Shown: positions 1 through 8,200 of the stretch, one piece after another
Layout: every line of letters begins with the position of its first letter
How positions within the stretch are numbered: the first letter of the stretch is position 1
NCBI GenBank assembly: GCA_021778375.1
Contig: JAJYCM010000092.1
Span: 1 to 9,195, forward strand
Direction: 5' to 3'
Source: Bacteroidota bacterium
Lineage (GTDB): Bacteria; Bacteroidota; Ignavibacteria; Ignavibacteriales; Ignavibacteriaceae
DNA: 9,195 nt
Position numbers and translations under genes: made by a program
The notes under the pieces: model-generated
The model's database searches: none
What the model saw: only the letters and a program-made list of their open reading frames with translations
Told to the model about the DNA's origin: nothing

Positions 1-510
1 GGACCTTTTACAAGTCGCATAAATTTGAATCTCCGCGAAAACAAAGGTTACACTTACGGTGCATCATCAAGTTTTGGTTATTTACAGGAGAGCGGGTTTT
101 TTATTGTATCTACTTCCGTCGGAATTGAGAATACAGCAAATGCCATAAAAGAAATATTGGATGAACTAACCAAAATTAGAGAGGGCATAACCGACACCGA
201 GCTGGAATTTGCCAAATCTTTTTTAGTTAGGCAATTCCCTTCGAGCTTTGAAACTTATAGGCAGATTTCCTCAAACTTAACAACCATGGTAATTCATTCG
301 CTACCAGATAATTACTTCAACACTTACCTTGAAAATTTGCAAAGGATTTCGATTAAGGATGTCAATAAAGCGGCACAGGAAAATATCTTTGCAGGCAATC
401 TTTCAATTGTGATTGTCGGCGATAAAGAAAAACTCTTACCCCAGTTAACAAGTTCAAATTTTGGAAATATTATTTCTACAGATTACATTGGAAAAGCGAC
501 AATTAAGTAG
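1..510 (+). CDS. M16-family zinc peptidase (insulinase-like), C-terminal part, 5' end outside window
   Basis: The reading frame is open from base 1 to a TAG stop, giving about 169 residues. It opens in mid-protein with GPFTSRINLNLRENKGYTYG. This is the signature of the C-terminal, non-zinc-binding half of M16B peptidases (pattern SRL..NLRE.KGY.YG). Known family members are clam-shell proteases with two similar domains; the HxxEH zinc site lies in the N-terminal half, which is not visible here. The conserved Arg and Tyr in this segment belong to the half that helps bind substrate. The tail ends in a hydrophobic strand (LSIVIVGD) typical of the last M16 domain, so the C-terminus looks intact. 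A TTG at 25 could be read as a start, but the homology runs through it to base 1, so I treat the gene as truncated by the window edge. M16 genes often occur in pairs in this group; whether a partner lies upstream cannot be seen. The family call is firm, the substrate unknown. Confidence 0.88.
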   Translation, partial: GPFTSRINLNLRENKGYTYGASSSFGYLQESGFFIVSTSVGIENTANAIKEILDELTKIREGITDTELEFAKSFLVRQFPSSFETYRQISSNLTTMVIHSLPDNYFNTYLENLQRISIKDVNKAAQENIFAGNLSIVIVGDKEKLLPQLTSSNFGNIISTDYIGKATIK

Positions 511-554
511 GCAGATAATAGTAATAATTCTTCTATTTATTCAATAAAAATCAT

Positions 555-562
555 TATCTTTG
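555..562 (+). promoter_or_regulatory. Possible Bacteroidota-type -7 element upstream of fabF
   Basis: TATCTTTG matches the TAnnTTTG -7 consensus of Bacteroidota primary-sigma promoters exactly and lies about 70 bases before the fabF start, in the only gap available for a promoter. No TTTG or TTG -33 element sits at the expected 19-21 bases upstream, and the spacer is so T-rich that chance matches are likely. Low confidence. Confidence 0.22.
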
Positions 563-632
563 TCGAAAAATTTTCTAACTTTTTAATTATTTTTCATAAC
601 AAATTTCTTAAAAACAGCGTGGGAAAAATATA

Positions 633-1892
633 ATGGATAAAAACTCCAGGCGGATAGTTGTAACCGGAATGGGCGCATTAACACCGATAGGTCTTTCGGT
701 TGAAGAATTCTGGAACGGAATGATGAATAGCAAAAGCGGCGGTGCGTTAATAACTTCATTTGATACTTCAAGGCTTGACACAAAATTTGCTTGCACACTT
801 AAAGGTTTTGAAGCAACAAATTATATGGATAGAAAAACTGCGCGCCGGCTGGATCCTTATGCCCAATATGCGATGGCAGCAGCATCTGAAGCTATCAAGG
901 ACAGCGAAATTAATCCAGAAAACTTATCGGATGAAGAAAGAGCAAAGATCGGAGTAATATTCGGAAGTGGGATCGGAGGGATACAAACTTTTTATAATCA
1001 ATCTGTGGTAAATTACACAGAGGGACCTCAAAGGGTATCACCGTTTTTTATCCCTATGTTGATACCGGATATCGCAGCCGGGTATATTTCCATTCATTAC
1101 GGATTTAGGGGACCTAATTACTGTATTGTTTCGGCATGTGCAACAGCTAATAACAATATGATTGACGGATTCCTTTTGATTAAACAGGGTATAGCCGATG
1201 TAATTGTTGCCGGCGGGAGTGAAGCAGCAATAAATGAAATTGGAATCGGTGGATTTAATTCTGCAAAAGCTTTATCAACAAGAAACAATTCGCCTGAAAC
1301 AGCAAGTCGTCCTTTCGATTCAACTCGGGACGGTTTTATTATGGGTGAAGGTGGAGGTATAATAATACTTGAAGAATTAGGGCATGCAATAAAACGCGGG
1401 GCAAAAATTTACGCCGAGATTATCGGTATGGGGTTATCTGCAGACGCATATCATATAACCGCACCACATCCTGAAGGAATCGGGGCAATACTCGCAATGA
1501 ATATGGCAATTGAGAATGCTGGTATCAAGCCGGAAGAAGTTGATTATATAAATATGCACGGAACTTCGACTGAACTTGGTGATATAGCCGAGACAAAAGC
1601 AATCAAAAAAGTCTTCGGTGAGCATGCTTACAAAATGAATGTCTCCTCAACCAAAAGTATGACTGGACATTTGTTGGGAGCAGCAGGTGCGGTTGAAGCA
1701 ATAGCATCGATTCTTGCAATTAAGAACGATATAATTCCACCAACAATTAATTTTGTAAATCCTGACCCTGAGTGTGATCTGAATTATACTTTTAATAAAC
1801 CACAAGCAAAAAAGGTAAATATAGCTATAAGCAATGCTTTTGGATTTGGGGGACATAATACATCAGTTGTATTTAAAAAGTTTACTGAATAA
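633..1892 (+). CDS. fabF: Beta-ketoacyl-[acyl-carrier-protein] synthase II (FabF)
   Basis: Condensing enzyme of type II fatty-acid synthesis. It joins malonyl-ACP to a growing acyl-ACP with loss of CO2, in the cytoplasm. The 419 residues match the family's normal length (about 410-420). The N-terminus RRIVVTGMGALTPIG is the classic FabF opening. The thiolase-fold catalytic set is complete: nucleophile Cys169 in SACATA, His309 in NMHGTSTELGD, and Lys341 and His346 in STKSMTGHLLGAAG. The C-terminal gate loop NAFGFGGHN places the gatekeeper Phe at 405. After the Cys the sequence is ATANNN rather than the proteobacterial ATxxHN, so the residue matching E. coli His168 is Asn; related Asn-bearing variants are familiar in the FCB group. 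The ATG at 633 is preceded by a modest Shine-Dalgarno (GGGA at 621-624, 8 bases away). No acpP, fabG or rnc neighbours are present, so this may be a stand-alone or second copy. Identity is certain; primary versus paralogous role is open. Confidence 0.97.
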   Translation: MDKNSRRIVVTGMGALTPIGLSVEEFWNGMMNSKSGGALITSFDTSRLDTKFACTLKGFEATNYMDRKTARRLDPYAQYAMAAASEAIKDSEINPENLSDEERAKIGVIFGSGIGGIQTFYNQSVVNYTEGPQRVSPFFIPMLIPDIAAGYISIHYGFRGPNYCIVSACATANNNMIDGFLLIKQGIADVIVAGGSEAAINEIGIGGFNSAKALSTRNNSPETASRPFDSTRDGFIMGEGGGIIILEELGHAIKRGAKIYAEIIGMGLSADAYHITAPHPEGIGAILAMNMAIENAGIKPEEVDYINMHGTSTELGDIAETKAIKKVFGEHAYKMNVSSTKSMTGHLLGAAGAVEAIASILAIKNDIIPPTINFVNPDPECDLNYTFNKPQAKKVNIAISNAFGFGGHNTSVVFKKFTE

Positions 1893-1907
1893 AATATTAG
1901 AAAATAT

Positions 1908-1935
1908 TTGAGTGTATCAATTTATTAGGTATAAC
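1908..1935 (+). promoter_or_regulatory. Possible sigma70-like promoter for the YbjQ-family gene
   Basis: TTGAGT (1908-1913) and TATAAC (1930-1935) are separated by 16 bases and lie shortly upstream of the ribosome binding site of the gene starting at 1963. The match is 4 of 6 to the -35 and 5 of 6 to the -10 consensus. In AT-rich DNA this is weak evidence, and FCB bacteria often use different promoter sequences. The gene could instead be read through from fabF, since no convincing terminator separates them. Confidence 0.28.
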
Positions 1936-1962
1936 AAAAAATAATATAAAGGAGACGTATTT

Positions 1963-2292
1963 ATGGATCATTCACTAGTAACAACAACTTTTTCCCTTGA
2001 GGGATATAAGGTCGTGAAACATCTTGGAGTTGTTAGAGGAATAATAGTCAGGTCGAGATCCGTCTTTGGAACAATAGGCGGTTCGCTTCAAACTATTTTC
2101 GGCGGAAATATTTCTTTATTTACGGAACTCTGTGAAAAAACACGAATTGATTCATACGAATTAATGATTCAACATGCACAAAATTTAGAAGCAAATGCAA
2201 TTCTTGGAGTTCGATACGATACAACCGAACTTCTCTCCGGTGTTAGTGAAGTTTTGTGTTACGGTACCGCAGTGGTTGTTGAAAAATTTTAA
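1963..2292 (+). CDS. YbjQ/UPF0145 (DUF74) family protein, function unknown
   Basis: A 109-residue protein, close to E. coli YbjQ in size (about 107). The family is recognised from the N-terminal TTT..LEGYKVVKHLGVV strand, the central SRSVFGTIGGSLQTIFGGN, the ELCEKTR..SYELMIQHA helix, and the closing ANAILGVRYDTTE and VLCYGTAVVV strands. It has no signal peptide or membrane segment, so it should be cytoplasmic; family members form small ring-like oligomers. Databases often label the family 'heavy-metal-binding', but I know of no strong functional proof. Two Cys (57 and 99) are present. Translation should be efficient: AAAGGAG (1948-1954) lies 8 bases before the ATG. It follows fabF by 70 bases on the same strand and converges on the LolA-like gene with only 15 bases between stop codons. 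Family call secure, role unknown. Confidence 0.88.
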   Translation: MDHSLVTTTFSLEGYKVVKHLGVVRGIIVRSRSVFGTIGGSLQTIFGGNISLFTELCEKTRIDSYELMIQHAQNLEANAILGVRYDTTELLSGVSEVLCYGTAVVVEKF

Positions 2293-2307
2293 TTGTCCTA
2301 AGATTTA

Positions 2308-2994
2308 TTATTTTTTTTCCTTAAAAATACTATCCGATATTCCTTTATTCACAATATAATTTGAATAGGTGATGTAAACTTTTCCAACCAAGCCGGCAAG
2401 AGTTTTCTTATTATTCTTTTTTTCAATTCTATCGTTAAACTCATTGGGTACCAGGTCTACGCGGCTCATATCAAATTGAAAAGTCATCGAATCCGGTAAA
2501 GGAAATTTATTAGAAGAATTGTAGCTCAGAATGATTGTAAATGTCCCGTTAGTTTTTGTAGTTGATTCAATTTTCCTAATTATATTTTTTGCCTGATCAA
2601 CCCACAAAGTCGAAAGGATTATATTGCTATTGTCTTCAAGTGGAATAACTTTTACAACAGCTGTTTTAATTCCATCAACAAAGTCCTCCTTCTGATAAAA
2701 AGCCGAGAATTTATCTTTAAGCAAAGATGAAGGAGAAAAATCCAGTCCCTTTCGCGGGATCATTGCAAATCCTTCCGATTCTATTTGAATTTTATCCGGT
2801 TGTTTAAAATAAATTTTTGCCCGGGTTTCGGGAACTTTTAAGACCTTGACATCAACTTTAATTTTTATGTCTGCGGCATAATCTTTAACGGTGTTAAATT
2901 CTTGTTTTACGTTTTTTAATATCAAATCGGGGTCTTTGCTTTGAGCAAATGTGATTGAGGCAAACGCAGTAAAAAGTAAAATTATTTTCTTCAT
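2308..2994 (-). CDS. Secreted LolA-like protein (outer-membrane lipoprotein-sorting family)
   Basis: A 228-residue protein, last gene of the minus-strand ABC operon. Residues 1-17 form a signal peptide (MKKIILLFTAFASITFA) with likely cleavage before Gln18. There is no Cys anywhere, so it is not a lipoprotein and should be soluble in the periplasm, as LolA is and LolB is not. The body alternates beta-strands in the LolA style: an opening helix (PDLILKNVKQEFNTVKDY), the strand ADIKIKVDVKVLKVPETRAKI, the pair KIYFKQPDKIQIES, and later ILSTLWVDQAKNIIRKIE, where a typical LolA 'W.D..t..i.kie' pattern is visible. The known fold is an open half-barrel that carries acyl chains between membranes. The match is by pattern, not close identity, so it may bind a lipid rather than lipoproteins. 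AAAGGAA (2999-3005 reversed) is a good ribosome binding site about 5 bases before the ATG. Linkage to the ABC genes suggests a periplasmic partner. Confidence 0.72.
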   Translation of the reverse strand: MKKIILLFTAFASITFAQSKDPDLILKNVKQEFNTVKDYAADIKIKVDVKVLKVPETRAKIYFKQPDKIQIESEGFAMIPRKGLDFSPSSLLKDKFSAFYQKEDFVDGIKTAVVKVIPLEDNSNIILSTLWVDQAKNIIRKIESTTKTNGTFTIILSYNSSNKFPLPDSMTFQFDMSRVDLVPNEFNDRIEKKNNKKTLAGLVGKVYITYSNYIVNKGISDSIFKEKK

Positions 2995-3029
2995 TTAGCT
3001 TCCTTTTTAACTGAACTTTTAAAGAGTAT

Positions 3030-3869
3030 TTAAGAAAGAATATCTTTCTTTTGAAAAATCAAAGCCGCTGATCCAAAGAATAAAAATATATGCCCTAAAA
3101 GAATTAAAGAATCTTTAACAATTTCTTTTATATCGATTGGGTCGTCAAAAAATAACCGCCAGCCATTCATGTAATTTGTAAAAAGGTATGGTTTAACAGC
3201 TCTAAATATTTCAATATTAATTCCGGAAATAATAATGAAGATAATAATTATCGCCATCGTTGAGATAATGGGTCCGATTGCATTTTCAACCAATGAAGAA
3301 AATAGAAACGCTAGAGAGGCAACAACACCCATACCTAATGAAGAAAAACAATAAGCCAATAAAAATCGCCATAAAACATCGTTTTTCGAAAACACAATTA
3401 ATGTTCCATTCTGAACAACAAGCAAATCGCCAGAGCCAAAAATACTCAGTCCTAAACCAAGACTAAAAATCGCAAGAAAAAATATTATCATACATGTATA
3501 AATGATTCCGGCAAGGAATTTAGACGTAACGATATTAATTCTTGAAACGGGTCGAGTAATCAACATCCTGTAAGTTCCTGACGTTGCCTCGCCAGCTAAA
3601 AGATCACCGGCGACGAGAGTAATTAAAAACGGGATATGAATTACCAGGGTGTTAAGGATTAAATGCGAAACTAAATAACCATTCAATAAATTCCCCACGA
3701 GGATAAAGGATTGCTGAAGATTGTGAGTCATAAAATTAATTGACCGCTGCCCTTCCACGAGCATAGCGACTTGTATTACGGATACGAGAACCGCAATTGC
3801 GATAAAACCAATATAGGTTCTCCATTTTCTAAAGATTTTATAAAGTTCAATATTTATTAATCCTATCAT
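3030..3869 (-). CDS. ABC-2 type transporter permease
   Basis: A 279-residue inner-membrane protein with about six predicted membrane helices, near residues 18-38, 66-88, 117-144, 168-192, 197-217 and 254-273. The cytoplasmic loop between helices 2 and 3 carries GEATSGTYRMLITRPVSR (93-110), a hallmark of the ABC-2 (NosY/BcrB-like) permease group, where the coupling helix meets the ATPase. The N-terminal amphipathic stretch LINIELYKIFRKWRTY is also typical. The start codon overlaps the stop of the upstream ATPase gene (ATGA), which implies translational coupling and a shared complex, probably two permeases with two ATPases. ABC-2 systems usually export lipids, polysaccharides, peptides or drugs; the substrate cannot be read from this sequence. 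No truncation or frameshift is seen. Confidence 0.92.
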   Translation of the reverse strand: MIGLINIELYKIFRKWRTYIGFIAIAVLVSVIQVAMLVEGQRSINFMTHNLQQSFILVGNLLNGYLVSHLILNTLVIHIPFLITLVAGDLLAGEATSGTYRMLITRPVSRINIVTSKFLAGIIYTCMIIFFLAIFSLGLGLSIFGSGDLLVVQNGTLIVFSKNDVLWRFLLAYCFSSLGMGVVASLAFLFSSLVENAIGPIISTMAIIIIFIIISGINIEIFRAVKPYLFTNYMNGWRLFFDDPIDIKEIVKDSLILLGHIFLFFGSAALIFQKKDILS

Positions 3870-4804
3870 TTGGAAACCGTCTCTGTAATACTTAAAAAAT
3901 ATTCTTCTAGCGAACGTGTAGGAATTACCGCACTTACTAAAATATTATTTTCAACAAAAAGTTTATTCAGAAAAGAAATTTCGCCTGGCTCTAATAGAAA
4001 AATCAACTTATTTCCCACAATAGAATTGAGCATTTTCATCCAGGAAGTATCATTAATTAATAGCTTGGCTTTTTCAATTTCATCAACTTCAAAAGTTACT
4101 TTTAGTTTATTCGAATTCAGCAAATCAGAAACATTACCTTCAACTTTTGCATGACCTTTGTCGATAATAACCATCCTATTTGCAACAAGCTCCACTTCAT
4201 AGAGAATATGAGAAGACAAAAATATTGTTTTCTTTTTTTCTTTGCTAAGATAGATAATCAAGTCTCTAATTTCCTTCATGCCTTGGGGATCCAAGCCAGT
4301 TGTAGGTTCATCAAGGATAATCAAATCGGGTTCGTGTAATAAAGCCTGTGCTAAGCCAAGACGCTGTTTCATCCCGTGTGAAAAAGTTTTGACTTTACTT
4401 TTATATCTTTTGTGAAGCCCAACTAATTCCAGCATTTCCATAATTCTTTTTTTAGAAATATTGCTGCCCGAAATTTTCCCGAGTATTTCCATGTTTTTAT
4501 AAGCGGTCATATAGCCATAAAAATCGGGCTTCTCAACTATAGCACCGATTTTTTTAAGTATTTCAATTCTATTTTCTTTTAAAGACTTTCCAAATAATTT
4601 TATGTTTCCACCGGAAGGTTTAATAAGCGATAAAAGCATTCTGATTGTTGTGCTTTTTCCAGCACCGTTTGGGCCTAAAAAGCCAAACACATCTCCCTTA
4701 TAAACATTCAAACTTAGGTTATCAACCGCTCTAATTTCTTTAAACTGTTTAGAAAGATTTTGAACCTCTATTATTTTTTCGTCAGACAAAACTTCTTCTT
4801 TCAT
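3866..4804 (-). CDS. ABC transporter ATP-binding protein (BcrA/CcmA-like, ABC-2 exporter type)
   Basis: A 312-residue nucleotide-binding subunit that powers the permease encoded just downstream. All ABC ATPase motifs are intact: Walker A GPNGAGKST (44-52), signature FSHGMKQR (141-148, a common variant of LSGGQ), Walker B LIILDEP (161-167) with catalytic Glu166, D-loop TGLDP (169-173), and switch His199 in LSSHI. The Q-loop position carries Glu (IVEKPDFYGYMT) instead of Gln, as in bacitracin-type exporters. After about residue 225 there is a C-terminal extension of roughly 85 residues with little similarity to the core, usual for this subgroup. No membrane segment is present, so it sits on the cytoplasmic face. 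No Shine-Dalgarno precedes the ATG at 4804, which is common in the FCB group; the start is supported by the normal family N-terminus (IIEVQNLSKQF). It is the first gene of the operon. Confidence 0.95.
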   Translation of the reverse strand: MKEEVLSDEKIIEVQNLSKQFKEIRAVDNLSLNVYKGDVFGFLGPNGAGKSTTIRMLLSLIKPSGGNIKLFGKSLKENRIEILKKIGAIVEKPDFYGYMTAYKNMEILGKISGSNISKKRIMEMLELVGLHKRYKSKVKTFSHGMKQRLGLAQALLHEPDLIILDEPTTGLDPQGMKEIRDLIIYLSKEKKKTIFLSSHILYEVELVANRMVIIDKGHAKVEGNVSDLLNSNKLKVTFEVDEIEKAKLLINDTSWMKMLNSIVGNKLIFLLEPGEISFLNKLFVENNILVSAVIPTRSLEEYFLSITETVSK

Positions 4805-4854
4805 TGAAACGCATATATAAATTGTTCATCTAAATGTATAGAAAATTTATTCTC

Positions 4855-4922
4855 ATATGAAGTGTCCATGATTCAATTTAGATTTAATATGCTAACTTAT
4901 TTAAGTAGAAGCACTTCGATAT
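4855..4922. repeat. Imperfect inverted repeat with nested palindrome
   Basis: The outer arms ATATGAAGTG (4855-4864) and CACTTCGATAT (4912-4922) pair over 10 bp with a single bulged G. Inside lies a second dyad: TGCT-A-ACTTA (4890-4899), TT, then TAAGT-AGA-AGCA (4902-4913), which shares two bases with the right outer arm, so the two pairings compete. It is 50-120 bases upstream of the ABC ATPase start and could be an operator or a leader-RNA hairpin of that operon. The pairing is seen directly; a function is inference. Confidence 0.4.
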
Positions 4923-5034
4923 AAATTTATTAAAATCTAAGTTGAAATTTACGAACAAACTTCATTCAATAAATTACATATTAAAAAATATTTTTTGCTT
5001 TTTTATGATGAAATCGACACCTGAGTAAATTTAA

Positions 5035-5066
5035 TTTGTTTTTTTAAATTTTTATCATCAACTTTG
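5035..5066 (+). promoter_or_regulatory. Possible Bacteroidota-type promoter for nrdJ
   Basis: TTTG (5035-5038) is followed after 20 bases by CAACTTTG (5059-5066), one mismatch from the TAnnTTTG -7 consensus and with spacing expected for this promoter class. It would give a 5' leader of roughly 220 bases before nrdJ, beginning close to the inverted repeat at 5070. In such T-rich DNA a chance match is quite possible. Confidence 0.25.
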
Positions 5067-5069
5067 TCT

Positions 5070-5106
5070 AAAGTTTTTTCTGAACCACGACTGTTAAAAA
5101 AACTTT
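5070..5106. repeat. 10-bp perfect inverted repeat upstream of nrdJ
   Basis: AAAGTTTTTT (5070-5079) and AAAAAACTTT (5097-5106) are exact reverse complements around a 17-base loop that contains the only G+C-rich patch nearby (CTGAACCACGACTG). With one G-C pair the RNA hairpin would be weak, so a protein-binding dyad or a chance pairing of A- and T-tracts is as likely as a regulatory leader structure. It lies 184 bases before the nrdJ start. Confidence 0.35.
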
Positions 5107-5273
5107 TATTATGTTCTATTTCCTTTTAATTCTTTTTTATTTAGTTTAAAATATATTCTAAATGAAAATAGACAAAAAAATATTACTAATAAAAAAAGAA
5201 TTTAATTTCCTCAAGCGATTTCCATCTTAAAAAAAGAATAGATGATTATTAAACATTTTGTAAACGTACACTC

Positions 5274-5282
5274 AGAAGGGAG
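5274..5282 (+). promoter_or_regulatory. Ribosome binding site of nrdJ
   Basis: AGAAGGGAG contains a strong Shine-Dalgarno core (GGGAG) and ends 8 bases before the ATG at 5291. It fixes the nrdJ start and contrasts with the ABC ATPase gene on the other side of the spacer, which has none. Confidence 0.75.
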
Positions 5283-5290
5283 TTTTTTCC

Positions 5291-8200
5291 ATGCAAATTA
5301 AGAGACAATTTACCGAAGCAGAAAAAGATCCATTAGCTTCATTTGAATTCGTCAAGCGCACTTCAGAGATTAAAAATCCCGATGGATCTATTGTCTTTAA
5401 AATGGAAGATGTTTTTGTGCCGTCACATTGGTCACAGGTCGCAACCGATATTATAGCACAAAAATATTTTAGAAAAGCAGGGGTACCAAAGCTACTTGAA
5501 AGAATTGAAGAAGAAGGTGTACCGACATGGCTACAATCTTCTCAAGCTGATTTTACTAACTTGGAAAAACTCCCACCAAAAGAGAGGTATTCTTCAGAAA
5601 CCGATTCAAGACAAGTATTTCATCGTTTAGCTGGATGCTGGACATACTGGGGATGGGAAGCAAAATACTTTGATAGCGAAGATGACGCAAAGGCTTTTTA
5701 TGATGAATTAATGTATATGCTCGCCAATCAAATGACTGCCCCAAACAGTCCTCAATGGTTTAATACAGGGCTGCACTGGTCTTACGGAATTACAGGCCCT
5801 TCGCAAGGTCATTATTATGTTGATTACGTTACTGGTACTTTAAAAGCTTCAGAAGACGCATACTCTCACCCACAACCTCACGCCTGTTTCATTCAATCTG
5901 TGAAGGATGATTTGGTAAACGAAGGCGGAATTATGGATCTTTGGGTGCGTGAAGCGAGGTTATTTAAATACGGTTCCGGTACAGGGTCTAATTTTTCAGA
6001 AATAAGAGGTTCGGATGAACCATTAAGTGGCGGCGGAAGATCTTCCGGTCTCATGTCTTTTTTAAAGATTGGTGATAGATCGGCAGGTGCAATTAAATCC
6101 GGCGGCACAACAAGACGCGCTGCAAAAATGGTAACGCTGGATCTCGATCACCCAGATATTGAAGACTTCATAAATTGGAAAGTAACTGAAGAACAAAAGG
6201 TTGCTTCCTTAGTTACAGGCTCCAAGCTATGCAATCTCCATTTAAATGCAATTATGAAAGCCTGCTACGATGAACATCCAGAAAACGATAGATTCAATAA
6301 AAATCTTAATAAAAAATTGAAGCATGCTGTTATTGAAGCAAGAAGGGCAATGATTCCAGGGAATTATATAGAAAGAGTAATTCAACTTGCAAAGCTTGGA
6401 TTTAAATCAATTGAATTCCCTATTTATGATACAGATTGGGAATCAGAAGCTTACGCAACTGTAGCAGGACAAAATTCAAATAATTCAGTTAGAGTAAAAA
6501 ATGAATTTATGAATGCAGTTATCAACGACGGGGATTGGAATCTGTATTGGAGAGTTGAGAAGAAAAAAGCTAAAGAAGAAAAACGTTCACCTAAACCTTC
6601 AAGAACATTAAAGGCAAGAGAGCTCTGGGACCAAATTGCTTTTTCTGCTTGGTCTAGCGCAGATCCAGGGATTCAGTATCATTCAACAATAAATGAATGG
6701 CACACATGCCCTGAAGACGGGGAAATAAAGGCTTCTAATCCTTGCAGTGAGTATATGTTTCTTGACGATACGGCATGTAATCTTGCTTCAATAAATTTAG
6801 TGAAATATTACGACACTAAGACGCACAAATTTGACATTGAGGCTTATCGTCATACAACGAGACTTTGGACTATTGTGCTTGAAATTAGTGTTTTAATGGC
6901 TCAGTTTCCAAGCAAGGAAATTGCACAACGCAGTTATGAATTCCGGACACTTGGTCTTGGCTATGCAAACCTTGGGTCTTTATTGATGCTACAAGGAATC
7001 CCTTATGACAGCAATGAAGCCTTTGCTATTTGCGGCGCTTTGACAGCCATTATGCATATGTCTGCATATGCAGCATCCGCTGAAATGTCTAAAGAACTTG
7101 GACCATTTCCCCAGTATAAAAAAAACAAAGAGCACATGTTGCGTGTTATCGGGAACCACCGGAGAGCAGCATACAATGTTCCCACCGAAGAGTATGAAAA
7201 ACTTTCAATCTTCCCAGTTGGTATAAATCCAAAACATTGTCCATCGGACTTGTTAAAAGCTGCAAGAGAAGATGCAGATAGAGCATTTGAGTTAGGAACG
7301 GAGCATGGTTTTCGAAATGCACAAGTAACAGTTATCGCTCCAACTGGAACAATTGGTTTAGTAATGGACTGTGATACTACTGGTGTGGAACCTGATTATG
7401 CTTTAGTTAAATTTAAAAAACTTGCCGGGGGTGGTTACTTCAAGATTATAAATCAATCAATTCCACCCGCACTTGAAAGATTAGGTTATAATAGAGACCA
7501 GATGAATGAAATTGTTAAATATGCAAAAGGAACTGGCTCGCTTGAGGGTTGCCCTTATATAAATCATGAATCTTTAAAGGCAAAAGGATTTACCGATTTA
7601 GCACTTGATAAAATTGAAAAAGCTTTACCTACTGTGTTCGATTTAACTTTTGCGTTCAATAAATTCACTTTAGGCACAGATTTCCTTACCAATAAATTAA
7701 AATTTAGTGAAGGTGAAATTGATTCTTTTGATTTTAATGTTCTTACTTCATTGGGATTTTCAAAACAGGAGATTGCGACTGCGAACGATTATGTTTGCGG
7801 AACGATGACAATCGAAGGTGCTCCTTTCTTGAAACATGAGCACTATCCGATTTTTGATTGCGCAAACAAGTGCGGAAAAAAGGGAATGCGTTTTATCCGA
7901 CCCATCGCTCATATCAAAATGATGGCTGCGGCTCAGCCGTTTATTTCAGGCGCAATTTCAAAAACAATAAACTTTCCTAATCAAGCTACGGTCGATGAAG
8001 TAAAAGAAGCTTACATGGAATCATGGAAATTGGGAATAAAAGCTAACGCTATATACAGAGACGGCTCAAAACTTTCCCAACCTCTTAATACAATTACTGA
8101 CGAAGAGATGGAAGCAATCCTTGAAGATAAAGAGCAAAATGACATTGTGAAAGTTGCCGAAAAAATAATTCACCGTTATATAGCAAAGAGAAGAAGACTT

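Larger units (their letters stand above)
4805..5290. other. 486-bp AT-rich divergent intergenic region
   Basis: This spacer lies between the minus-strand ABC operon and nrdJ, so it should hold both sets of promoters. It is extremely AT-rich with many A- and T-tracts, including a perfect 14-bp palindrome (A6-TA-T6, 4983-4996), which may bend the DNA. Two longer inverted repeats and one candidate promoter are listed separately. I see no tRNA, no recognisable riboswitch core and no clear NrdR-box pair. A 22-codon ORF (5162-5230) has no ribosome binding site and is not called. Confidence 0.8.

Noticed and set aside
517..537. AATAG/CTATT hairpin after the M16 gene
   Set aside because: Only five base pairs, a single G-C pair and no T tract; indistinguishable from chance in AT-rich DNA.
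1891..1909. Hairpin AAATATT/AATATTT after fabF as a terminator
   Set aside because: The stem has no G-C pairs and no T run follows, so it is unlikely to stop transcription.
5162..5230. 22-codon ORF, Lys-rich, in the nrdJ upstream region
   Set aside because: It has no Shine-Dalgarno, consists mostly of AT-rich codons, and such short ORFs are expected by chance in this DNA. It could only be revived by conservation or ribosome profiling.
4805..5290. Cobalamin riboswitch or NrdR boxes before the B12-dependent reductase
   Set aside because: I looked for a B12-box-like core and for paired 16-bp NrdR palindromes and recognised neither by eye. A covariance or motif search could still find a divergent one.
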